Shown here one piece after another: positions 1 to 5,561 of a stretch of DNA of 11,437 bases. Source of the DNA: an uncultured Flavobacteriales bacterium (lineage in GTDB: Bacteria > Bacteroidota > Bacteroidia > Flavobacteriales > Vicingaceae); NCBI GenBank assembly GCA_913052515.1, contig CAJXFJ010000020.1, positions 1 to 11,437 on the forward strand, in the 5' to 3' direction. Every line of letters begins with the position of its first letter. Position 1 is the stretch's first letter. A program made the position numbers and the translations under genes. The notes below the pieces were generated by a model. It searched no databases, was not told the origin of the DNA, and saw only the letters and a program-made list of their open reading frames with translations.

Positions 1-313
1 TCATTCTTTTGGTCGTTGGAATCAATACCCCTTCAGTGATTTTGCCATCGGCTAGTTTAAACGCATTTTTTATGGTTTTATCACTGCTAATTTGTTCTTC
101 AGCAACTTGAACAGCCGGCAAAACAAAATTTTCTTCAAGCATGCTTCTCAACCCTTTTGAAAGATTAGTCATTTCTTCAAAAGAGCGCGCAGACTTTTGC
201 CAAAGCCATTCGTAAAGCTGTTTCGCACGAAACGCCTTTTCTCCCTTTTCGGTAAAAAAGCTTTTCATTTCTTCCAAGCTTAATTCTCGTATGTTCTTTT
301 TCTTCTCCGCCAT
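1..313 (-). CDS. rlmN: RlmN, dual-specificity RNA methyltransferase (N-terminal part, cut by window edge)
   Basis: This is the first 104 codons of a gene running off the left edge, starting at the ATG at 313-311 and open to base 1. RlmN is a radical-SAM enzyme that methylates C2 of A2503 in 23S rRNA and of A37 in some tRNAs. The visible part matches the RlmN N-terminal domain: an acidic helix, then GEKAFRAKQLYEWLWQKSA (about residues 23-41), FEEMTNLSKGLR, and the strand pair around KNAFKLADG and EGVLIPTTKRM (to residue 104). The radical-SAM core with its CxxxCxxC cluster motif lies outside the window, so activity cannot be judged. A TAnnTTTG -7 box (322-329) sits just upstream. It is divergent from the amidohydrolase. 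The family call is confident; the exact start is likely, because no earlier in-frame start fits the family. Confidence 0.9.
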   Translation of the reverse strand, partial: MAEKKKNIRELSLEEMKSFFTEKGEKAFRAKQLYEWLWQKSARSFEEMTNLSKGLRSMLEENFVLPAVQVAEEQISSDKTIKNAFKLADGKITEGVLIPTTKRM

Positions 314-321
314 AAGCGCTG

Positions 322-329
322 CAAAGGTA
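322..329 (-). promoter_or_regulatory. -7 promoter box of rlmN
   Basis: On the minus strand this reads TACCTTTG, a full match to the Bacteroidota sigma-A -7 consensus TAnnTTTG. It ends 8 bases before the rlmN ATG, so transcription would start only a few bases ahead of the start codon. No TTG is found at the expected -33 distance. The assignment rests on motif and position only. Confidence 0.5.
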
Positions 330-428
330 AGATGGTGAAAGGGAGATTCCTATAGGCTTATAAATGGCAAACAAACATTTAACTTGATTAGAAATTAAAA
401 CAATTCTATTAACTGAAACTCCATTCTG

Positions 429-436
429 TACTTTTG
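429..436 (+). promoter_or_regulatory. -7 promoter box of the amidohydrolase gene
   Basis: TACTTTTG matches TAnnTTTG fully and ends 5 bases before the ATG at 442, which implies a leaderless or nearly leaderless mRNA. The expected -33 TTG position (about 407-409) reads TAT, so only half of the promoter is recognisable. Confidence 0.5.
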
Positions 437-441
437 TTTTC

Positions 442-1602
442 ATGGTATTCAAAACAGATTTACTTTACACAGCCCTAGGTAAACCCATTAAAAACGGCAT
501 GATTCGTACTGACCAAGAGGGTAAAATTTTAGAAGTTGGGGCCAATCTTAGTGTTGAAAATTCAGAGGTAAACTATTTAGAAGGAGCACTTTGTCCTGGC
601 TTTATTAATACCCATTGTCATTTAGAGCTTTCGCATTTGAAGAACAAAATAGAAAGTGGCAAGGGCTTAATTTCTTTTATAAAAGGCGTGCAAAGTCAGC
701 GAAAAGCGGAAGAGGAAGAAATACAAGAAGCCATTTTAAAGGCGGATGAAGAAATGTGGAAAGCAGGTATTGTAGCCGTAGGAGACATTTCTAACGGCAC
801 AACTAGTTTTCTGCAAAAGCAAAAGTCTAATATTGAGTACCACACTTTTGTTGAATTGTTTGGCTTTGATCCGGCAAAGGCCACTGAAGTTTGGACCCGT
901 GGACAAAAAGTGCAAGCTACTGCCATAGCTATGGGACTTTCTGCTTCCTTAGTTCCCCATAGCCCTTATTCGGTTTCAAAACCCTTGTTTCAATTGCTGA
1001 AAGCAGAAAAAGATAATGCTCCAATTTGCATACACAATCAAGAAAATGAAGCGGAAAATGAACTTTACCAAAATGGAACTGGAGCATTTCGGAAAATGCT
1101 TGAAAGCTTTGGCCTACCTTTAGAACATATCAAAGGGATGCAGCAAAACTCTTTACCTGCTTATCTTCCCTTATTGCCAGATTCTAAACCATTGCTTTTA
1201 GTGCACAATACGTTTAGCAACCAAGCTGATATAACAAGTGCAAAAAACCTTCATAAACAGTTGTATTGGTGTTTGTGCCCAAGGGCTAATCAGTATATAG
1301 AAAATCGATTAGCAAACGTCCCACTTTTTATGCAAGAAAACCTAAAATGCACTTTAGGAACAGACAGTTTGGCCTCTAATTATGGACTTTCTATTCTAGA
1401 AGAAATGAAGTGCATACAGGCTCATTTTCCTGAAATTGAATTGGAACAATTGATTGAATGGGGCTGTAAAAATGGGGCTGACTTTTTAGGAAAAAATCAG
1501 CTTGGGAGTTTTGAAGCAGGCAAAAAACCCGGCATTAATTGGTTGAAAAATATACAAGCGGATCGAAGAATTGGTGATGTGGAAGTGGAGAAAGTGTTAT
1601 AA
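442..1602 (+). CDS. Metal-dependent amidohydrolase/deaminase (ATZ/TRZ-like, SsnA/MtaD group)
   Basis: This is a complete 386-residue enzyme of the amidohydrolase superfamily, probably a cytoplasmic hydrolase or deaminase of a purine-like or other N-heterocyclic substrate. Metal ligands expected for the family are present: H58 and H60 in NTHCHLELSH, H198 with E201 in ICIHNQENE, H255 in LLVHNT, and D308 in LGTDSLASN. H173 in VPHSPYS and the CPRAN segment (279-283) are typical of the SAH/aminofutalosine deaminase-like branch. The N-terminal beta segment (KILEVG, then CPGFINTHCH) and the returning C-terminal segment LGSFEAGKKPGINWL show that it is full length. The start is chosen as the first ATG, which keeps the N-terminal strands. 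The substrate cannot be read from the sequence; S-adenosylhomocysteine, methylthioadenosine and aminodeoxyfutalosine are all possible. It appears to be a single-gene unit, divergent from rlmN and followed by a decayed T9SS tail. Confidence 0.85.
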   Translation: MVFKTDLLYTALGKPIKNGMIRTDQEGKILEVGANLSVENSEVNYLEGALCPGFINTHCHLELSHLKNKIESGKGLISFIKGVQSQRKAEEEEIQEAILKADEEMWKAGIVAVGDISNGTTSFLQKQKSNIEYHTFVELFGFDPAKATEVWTRGQKVQATAIAMGLSASLVPHSPYSVSKPLFQLLKAEKDNAPICIHNQENEAENELYQNGTGAFRKMLESFGLPLEHIKGMQQNSLPAYLPLLPDSKPLLLVHNTFSNQADITSAKNLHKQLYWCLCPRANQYIENRLANVPLFMQENLKCTLGTDSLASNYGLSILEEMKCIQAHFPEIELEQLIEWGCKNGADFLGKNQLGSFEAGKKPGINWLKNIQADRRIGDVEVEKVL

Positions 1603-1604
1603 GA

Positions 1605-1777
1605 AAGAATAACAAGCTTTATATCAGAGATGTAATTGGGAAAAAGTGAAGGTTTTACCTGTTAAACCAAATGCTCAAAACCAAATAAACTTGAGCCAAA
1701 TGCAATCGGGCGTATATTTAGTACGTCTTTTAGAAGAAAGTCGAGTACTTCAAACGGAAAAAATAGTGATTAAATGA
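1605..1777 (+). pseudogene. Remnant of a T9SS type A sorting domain, frameshifted
   Basis: This is the C-terminal end of a lost T9SS cargo gene. In one frame 1614-1646 reads KLYIRDVIGKK and then hits TGA at 1647. In the next frame, from 1646 to 1777, it reads VKVLPVKPN..., then INLSQMQSGVYLVRL and QTEKIVIK, then TGA. One extra A in the A-run at 1641-1645 would join both parts into a normal sorting-domain end of the LY..IG..V....(I)NLS...SGVYLVRL...K.VIK type. There is no start codon and no upstream cargo domain, because the amidohydrolase gene ends at 1602. The final TGA (1775-1777) overlaps the ATG of the next gene. The reading was done by eye against the known T9SS type A pattern and the intact domain of the downstream gene. 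Confidence 0.75.
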
Positions 1778-2760
1778 AACTAAGATTTTTATTAGCTATA
1801 GGATTATGGTTTTGCCTTAAGTTTTGCTTAGGGCAAAACTACATTCCTAACTACAGTTTTGAGGACACGCTTCCAAGAACCACTCCTTTATTTTTACCTA
1901 CTGACTGGTTTGTTCCAACTAATGAGAGTTTTGATTATTTTACCCCATTTCATAATTTATCTTCACAACATTATCAATTTTACTCTCCTCAGAATTTAGT
2001 TGGCTTCCAAGTTGCTAAAACGGGTCAAGCATATGCAGGTATTCTACTTTATCATTTATGGGGAAGTAGTAGCAATCCCAGAAGAGAGTACATGCAAGTT
2101 CAACTGAAGCGTCCATTGATTTTTGATAGCACTTATTGTTTTCAATTATTCATCAGTATGGCAGATTCTGTTCATTTTGCTTCTAAGAATATGTTGGGCG
2201 TCTATTTTTCACAGAATGCAGTGTCTGCCAATCACACAAATCATTTACCCTATATTCCTCAATTGGTAGTTTCGCCCAATACCTACCTTACCGACAAAGT
2301 TAATTGGGTGAAAATAGACATGCAGTATCAAGCCCAAGGGGGAGAAAAGTATATTACCATCGGTAATTTTAATGATACCAATTACATTGATACCACTTTT
2401 GTTCCAGGTGGTGGTGATCAGTTTTGGATGCAAGCCAGCTATTACTATTTAGATGACATTTGGTTAAGCCATTGCGATAGCTTACCGGAGAGCCTAGTTA
2501 CCGGCTTGAATGAGCCTTTGCTAAAACAACAATTCAAAGTTTATCCCAATCCATTTGTCTCAGAAATTACGGTAGAAAGTGAGGGCAAGGAGAATTTAGC
2601 TTTTAAGTTGTATAATGCAATAGGACAAGAGGTTAAAGTACAAGTTCAACAACTAGGCCATCGCCAGCAAATTAGTACAGGCCATTTACCCAAAGGTATT
2701 TATTGGTTAAGGGTAAGTGATGGGATTAAAAGTGAAACTGTTAAGTTGATAAAACGCTAG
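1774..2760 (+). CDS. Secreted protein with C-terminal T9SS type A sorting domain
   Basis: This is a 328-residue exported protein. Residues 1-20 form a signal peptide (MKLR, a hydrophobic core, and a likely cut after CLG). The mature part opens with NYIPNYSFEDTLP followed by WFVPTNESFDYF, the NxxPNxSFE...W..P...DYF pattern seen at the start of many Bacteroidota secreted proteins. The middle (about 85-235) is beta-rich and aromatic and looks like a carbohydrate-binding or jelly-roll fold, but no catalytic motif is evident. Residues 254-328 are a T9SS type A sorting domain: FKVYPNPF, LAFKLYNAIGQEVKV, LPKGIYWLRVSDG, ETVKLIKR. The protein is therefore expected to cross the outer membrane by T9SS and be attached or released at the cell surface. 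Its start overlaps the stop of the preceding pseudogene. The cargo function is unknown. Confidence 0.8.
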   Translation: MKLRFLLAIGLWFCLKFCLGQNYIPNYSFEDTLPRTTPLFLPTDWFVPTNESFDYFTPFHNLSSQHYQFYSPQNLVGFQVAKTGQAYAGILLYHLWGSSSNPRREYMQVQLKRPLIFDSTYCFQLFISMADSVHFASKNMLGVYFSQNAVSANHTNHLPYIPQLVVSPNTYLTDKVNWVKIDMQYQAQGGEKYITIGNFNDTNYIDTTFVPGGGDQFWMQASYYYLDDIWLSHCDSLPESLVTGLNEPLLKQQFKVYPNPFVSEITVESEGKENLAFKLYNAIGQEVKVQVQQLGHRQQISTGHLPKGIYWLRVSDGIKSETVKLIKR

Positions 2761-2798
2761 ATTGCTACGTTCCATTACATTCCTCTCGCAATGACAGC
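2761..2798 (-). repeat. Fragment of a GTCATTGCGAG-type dispersed repeat
   Basis: Read on the minus strand, this begins TGTCATTGCGAGAGGAAT and ends ACGTAGCAAT. It resembles the GTCATTGCGAGgaacGAAGCAATC family often seen dispersed in bacterial intergenic DNA. The ends ATTGC (2761-2765) and GCAAT (2788-2792) form an inverted pair. It begins directly after the stop codon of the T9SS cargo gene. Recognition is from memory of the motif, not from a search. Confidence 0.55.
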
Positions 2799-2804
2799 GT
2801 TTTT

Positions 2805-2834
2805 AATTACGAATTACGAATCAGGTAATTACGA
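2805..2834. repeat. AATTACG short repeats (three units)
   Basis: AATTACG occurs at 2805-2811, 2812-2818 and 2827-2833. The first two units are directly adjacent; the third follows after AATCAGGT. Its neighbours are other repeat fragments, which suggests a simple-sequence or dispersed-repeat origin. Confidence 0.6.
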
Positions 2835-2839
2835 ACCAA

Positions 2840-2856
2840 TCAAAGCGGAGCTTTGA
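2840..2856. repeat. Hairpin TCAAAGC-GGA-GCTTTGA, first copy
   Basis: This is a perfect 7-bp stem with a GGA loop. The same 17-base sequence, extended by two more paired bases on each side, recurs at 3176-3196. A repeated hairpin of this kind suggests a short REP-like palindromic unit. Confidence 0.55.
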
Positions 2857-2871
2857 AATTGGGGCAGGCCT

Positions 2872-2959
2872 GAAAAAACAGCGAGCCGGCGAAGAGCTGA
2901 AGCGAGGAAGCTTTGTTTTTTCTTGACCTTTTCTTTCTTTTGGGTCAAGCCAAAAGAAA
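2872..2959. repeat. Nested inverted repeats in a GC-richer block
   Basis: Three inverted pairs are visible. GAAAAAACA (2872-2880) pairs with TGTTTTTTC (2914-2922). CTTGACC (2922-2928) pairs with GGTCAAG (2943-2949). TTTCTTTTGG (2934-2943) pairs with CCAAAAGAAA (2950-2959) around the loop GTCAAG. The last two are mutually exclusive folds. The block between 2881 and 2913 is purine-rich, with GCGAG twice. It resembles CTTTTGG-GTCAAG-CCAAAAG repeats scattered in Bacteroidota genomes. It ends only nine bases before the second T9SS remnant. Confidence 0.5.
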
Positions 2960-2967
2960 AGGGGAAG

Positions 2968-3045
2968 ATGCAATCCAGTGTCTATTTTGTGCGACTAAAA
3001 GAAATCGGTAAAATTATTCAAACAGAAAAAGTGGTGATTCAATGA
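2968..3045 (+). pseudogene. Second T9SS sorting-domain tail remnant (25 codons plus stop)
   Basis: From ATG at 2968 this reads MQSSVYFVRLKEIGK, then IIQTEKVVIQ and TGA. It aligns without gaps over 25 codons with the end of the first remnant (MQSGVYLVRL...QTEKIVIK, from 1700), with 15 of 25 residues identical. The same S-x-VYxVRL...Q/K-x-EK-x-VI pattern closes T9SS type A sorting domains. Nothing recognisable as the rest of such a protein lies upstream; the inverted-repeat block begins there. The Met is an internal residue of the old domain, not a real start. Confidence 0.7.
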
Positions 3046-3078
3046 TAAGTAGAGTTTTGAGAAGGATTTGAGAAAACC

Positions 3079-3131
3079 ACAGTAAAAAATCGGCGTCCGT
3101 TTCACTGCTTGTATTCCAGATTTTTGACTGT
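3079..3131. repeat. Imperfect 13-bp inverted repeat
   Basis: ACAGTAAAAAATC (3079-3091) and GATTTTTGACTGT (3119-3131) are reverse complements except at one position, separated by 27 bases. A further CCAGA/TCTGG pair (3116-3120 and 3136-3140) overlaps the right arm. Confidence 0.5.
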
Positions 3132-3152
3132 ATATTCTGGTTGGAAAAGAGC

Positions 3153-3209
3153 TTCAATGCTACGCATTGAAATAATTTCAAAGCGGAGCTTTGAAAAAGA
3201 GGCCTCTTT
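3153..3209. repeat. Three consecutive hairpins/palindromes
   Basis: Within 57 bases there are three perfect stems. TTCAATGC-TAC-GCATTGAA occupies 3153-3171. TTTCAAAGC-GGA-GCTTTGAAA occupies 3176-3196. The 14-base palindrome AAAGAGGCCTCTTT occupies 3196-3209. The middle hairpin is the extended second copy of the one at 2840-2856. Tandem hairpins in a convergent intergenic region fit a REP/BIME-like element; they lack a following T-run typical of a terminator. Confidence 0.6.
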
Positions 3210-3317
3210 AGAAAACTTATTGAATTCTTGATCTTTCCTTAGCTCTCTTCAAGAAAGTAAATCCGACTGGATAATTTCATCCCAAACAAATCAGGAAAAG
3301 CTTTCAATGTACCTTCC

Positions 3318-3486
3318 TTGTCAGTTCGAGTGATTAGACTTTTAGTCGAATTGCCCGCCTGGATGAGACCGTTCGGTCAGGTATCGAAAACGACAAGGAA
3401 ATTACTATAAATGATGGTCAATTATTTGTAACTAAAATTTGTCCTTCTCGATACATCCCGAAGATTCGGAACACTCGAAGTGACAA
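3318..3486. repeat. 169-bp non-coding element with terminal inverted repeats (MITE-like or dispersed repeat)
   Basis: The outer ends are TTGTCAGTTCGAGTG (3318-3332) and CACTCGAAGTGACAA (3472-3486), inverted with 14 of 15 bases matching. A second inverted pair lies inside: GTATCGA-4nt-GACAA (3381-3396) against TTGTC-4nt-TCGATAC (3439-3454). Three small hairpins are also present: GACT/AGTC (3337-3347), GACCG/CGGTC (3367-3378) and CCGAA/TTCGG (3458-3469). No ORF is present. The pattern resembles TTGTCA.TTCGAGTG repeats dispersed in flavobacterial genomes, recalled rather than searched. Confidence 0.6.
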
Positions 3487-3796
3487 ATTTTATCACTCGG
3501 CCGCCAGTCCGCCGAAATAAAATTCTATGGAAGGCGCGGCACTTAGGATTGATAAAGAATTGAAGTTTTTTATTTTACAGCCTTAGGTTTCCTGCCCGTC
3601 TACAGGAGCTCGTGCAAGGCAAGCGGGTGTCTTTCTTTTTGTTTCAAGCTAAAAAGGAATACAAAATAACATTATAAAAACTACCCCTTATGCAAAACGA
3701 AAGGTAAAACACGAGAAATTCGAAAAAGCGCTAATCATTTGAATAGCGGTTAACTTAAACAAGCATGATATTGAATCCGCTTAAATCAAAACAGGA

Positions 3797-4459
3797 TTAA
3801 AGCCGCTTCAACAAAGCCTCAGCAATCACCAAATCAGCAGGAGTGGTAATTTTTATATTTTCTGAATTTCCAGCTACCAATTGCACTGCATTTCCTGCTG
3901 CTTCGTAAACGGAAGCATCATCTGTAAAAGAAGGATGAAAATCTTGCTCATAAGCCGCTATGAGTTTTTCTACTTGAAAACATTGTGGCGTTTGAACCAA
4001 ACAAAAATTCTTGCGGTCTTTTGCTACGGAATGCTGTCCTTCTATGGCTCTTAAACTATCTTTTAACTCTACAACAGGTATTGCTGCTCCTTTCTTTTCA
4101 GCCCATTCAAAAGACTCTAAAATGCAATTTTTACTTACTAATGGCCTAACTGCATCGTGTATTCCAACCACTTCTCCACTCACTAAAGCTAAGCCCGCTT
4201 TTACGGAATGAAATCGTTCTAAGCCTCCTTCAGCTATTTTAATGGATTGAAATTCGGTTTCAAAGGACAATACCTTCCACCTAGCCATTTCTTGCTTTGG
4301 CAAAACCAACACCAATTCAGCCTCAGGCAATGCCTTTCTAAATTGACGTATTGTATGAAATAAAATGGGTTCTCCGTTTAAGGGTAAAAACTGCTTGGGC
4401 GTTTCAGATCCCATGCGGCTTCCTTTCCCTCCGGCTACTATGATAACCGAATACTTCAC
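3797..4459 (-). CDS. ispD: IspD, 2-C-methyl-D-erythritol 4-phosphate cytidylyltransferase
   Basis: This cytoplasmic enzyme joins CTP and MEP to give CDP-methylerythritol in the non-mevalonate isoprenoid pathway. The 220-residue length is normal. The nucleotide-binding loop is VAGGKGSRMG...PKQFL, with R15 and K22 as the expected CTP-contacting residues. Other family motifs are GGLERFHSVKAGL (78-90), HDAVRPLVS (101-109), FTDDASVYE (178-186) and NIKITTPADL (201-210), with K203 at the position of the conserved C-terminal lysine. The start codon is GTG (4459-4457). It lies one base after the queA stop, so translation is probably coupled to queA. It is the last gene of the minus-strand cluster, and its 3' side opens into the repeat-rich region with no clear terminator. 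Confidence 0.93.
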   Translation of the reverse strand: MKYSVIIVAGGKGSRMGSETPKQFLPLNGEPILFHTIRQFRKALPEAELVLVLPKQEMARWKVLSFETEFQSIKIAEGGLERFHSVKAGLALVSGEVVGIHDAVRPLVSKNCILESFEWAEKKGAAIPVVELKDSLRAIEGQHSVAKDRKNFCLVQTPQCFQVEKLIAAYEQDFHPSFTDDASVYEAAGNAVQLVAGNSENIKITTPADLVIAEALLKRL

Positions 4460-4460
4460 C

Positions 4461-5507
4461 TTAAATGATTAGCATGGCATCGCCATAGCTGTAGAATCGG
4501 TATTTTTCTTTGATCGCTTCCTGATAGGCTTCCATAACTAAGTCATAACCACCAAAAGCAGCAGTCATCATTAACAAGGTAGATTCTGGCATGTGGAAGT
4601 TTGTTACCATCATGTCTGCAATGCTAAAATCGTATGGAGGGAAAATAAATTTATTCGTCCATCCTTTATATGGTTTCAAGAAGCCATCGGTAGAAACTGA
4701 AGTTTCAACAGAACGCATACTCGTTGTTCCTACAGCGCAAACTTTCTTTTTATTGCGTTTTGCTTGATTCACCACATCGGCCGTACTCTCAGGAATATTC
4801 ATTTCCTCAGAATCCATCTTATGTTTGGTTAAATCTTCAACCTCAACCGGTCTAAAAGTTCCTAAACCAACATGCAAGGTAAGGTGCGCAAAATCAACTC
4901 CTTTGATTTCTAATCGCTTCAATAAGTTTTTACTAAAATGAAGTCCGGCAGTTGGCGCTGCAACAGCTCCTTCATTCTTGGCGTATACCGTCTGATAACG
5001 ATCTTCATCTTCAGGCTCTACATCTCTAGTTATGTATTTTGGAATTGGAGTTTCTCCAAGCGATTCGATGATATTTTTGAATTCTTCATGAGTTCCATCA
5101 AATAAGAAACGCAGTGTTCTTCCACGCGAAGTGGTATTATCAATAACCTCAGCCACCAAATCATCATCACCGAAATAGAGTTTATTTCCAATTCTGATTT
5201 TACGAGCTGGATCTACCAATACATCCCATAAAAGATTTTCGTGATTCAATTCACGTAAAAGGAATACTTCAATTTTAGCACCTGTCTTCTCTTTATTACC
5301 ATACAAACGAGCAGGAAACACTTTGGTATCGTTCATTACTAATACGTCACCTTCATCAAAATACTCAATGATGTCTTTAAATAATCTATGTTCAATGGTA
5401 CCTTTTTCACGGTTTAAAACCATTAACCTCGATTCGTCGCGATTGTTGGCAGGGTATTGAGCTAATAAATCTGTAGGGAGATCGAATTTGAACTTAGATA
5501 ATTTCAT
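4461..5507 (-). CDS. queA: QueA, S-adenosylmethionine:tRNA ribosyltransferase-isomerase
   Basis: QueA transfers and rearranges the ribosyl group of SAM onto 7-aminomethyl-7-deazaguanine at tRNA position 34, giving epoxyqueuosine. The 348-residue length matches the family. Diagnostic segments are [13 protein letters not shown] (8-20), [11 protein letters not shown] (58-68), AAPTAGLHF (183-191), [11 protein letters not shown] (211-221), [10 protein letters not shown] (259-268) and [12 protein letters not shown] (303-314). It follows truB after 53 bases, which contain a -7 box, so it may have its own promoter as well as read-through from truB. Its stop is one base from the ispD start. truB and queA are both tRNA modification genes, as expected for this Bacteroidota block. 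Confidence 0.95.
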   Translation of the reverse strand: MKLSKFKFDLPTDLLAQYPANNRDESRLMVLNREKGTIEHRLFKDIIEYFDEGDVLVMNDTKVFPARLYGNKEKTGAKIEVFLLRELNHENLLWDVLVDPARKIRIGNKLYFGDDDLVAEVIDNTTSRGRTLRFLFDGTHEEFKNIIESLGETPIPKYITRDVEPEDEDRYQTVYAKNEGAVAAPTAGLHFSKNLLKRLEIKGVDFAHLTLHVGLGTFRPVEVEDLTKHKMDSEEMNIPESTADVVNQAKRNKKKVCAVGTTSMRSVETSVSTDGFLKPYKGWTNKFIFPPYDFSIADMMVTNFHMPESTLLMMTAAFGGYDLVMEAYQEAIKEKYRFYSYGDAMLII

Positions 5508-5545
5508 ACGTTGATCAGTTTAGAACAGTTCCAAAAAATGAGAGG

Positions 5546-5553
5546 CAAAATTA
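5546..5553 (-). promoter_or_regulatory. -7 promoter box upstream of queA
   Basis: The minus strand reads TAATTTTG, a full TAnnTTTG match, 38 bases before the queA ATG. No TTG occurs at the -33 distance, so a promoter is plausible but not certain. Confidence 0.4.
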
Positions 5554-5561
5554 ATAAAAAA

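Larger units (their letters stand above)
2761..3796. other. Repeat-rich 1-kb intergenic region between converging genes
   Basis: No intact gene is visible on either strand across these 1,036 bases. The stretch holds, in order: a GTCATTGCGAG-type fragment, AATTACG repeats, a GC-richer block with long inverted repeats, a T9SS sorting-domain remnant, an imperfect inverted repeat, three consecutive hairpins, a 169-bp element with terminal inverted repeats, and a further structured stretch. That last stretch includes CCTG...CAGG and CCCG...CGGG pairs around 3590-3635. Bases 3636-3796 appear unstructured and AT-rich, with no convincing terminator for ispD. Confidence 0.7.

Noticed and set aside
177..452. 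91-codon open frame on the minus strand over the rlmN start
   Set aside because: It is out of frame with the clear RlmN N-terminus (313-1), overlaps both promoters and the amidohydrolase start, and has a non-protein-like composition.
696..926. Open frames opposite known genes (also 2245-2433, 4011-4211, 6646-6840)
   Set aside because: They lie entirely inside well-supported genes on the other strand and lack recognisable domains.
442..1602. Assigning the amidohydrolase to the futalosine menaquinone pathway (aminodeoxyfutalosine deaminase)
   Set aside because: The CPRAN and HSPYS segments fit, but no other pathway gene is in the window and related deaminases share these motifs.
3239..3376. 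46-codon open stretch on the minus strand with a protein-like reading (KAFPDLFGMKLSSRIYFLEES region)
   Set aside because: There is no start codon context, it crosses the end of the inverted-repeat element, and it matches no family I recognise. It may be a gene scrap but is too short to support.
3760..3796. Terminator for ispD formed by AATCC...GGATT
   Set aside because: The stem is only 5 bp with a long loop and no T-run on the minus strand, so it is not convincing.
2761..3796. CRISPR array or integron attachment site
   Set aside because: The repeats are palindromic and irregular, with no evenly spaced unique spacers, no cas genes and no integrase.
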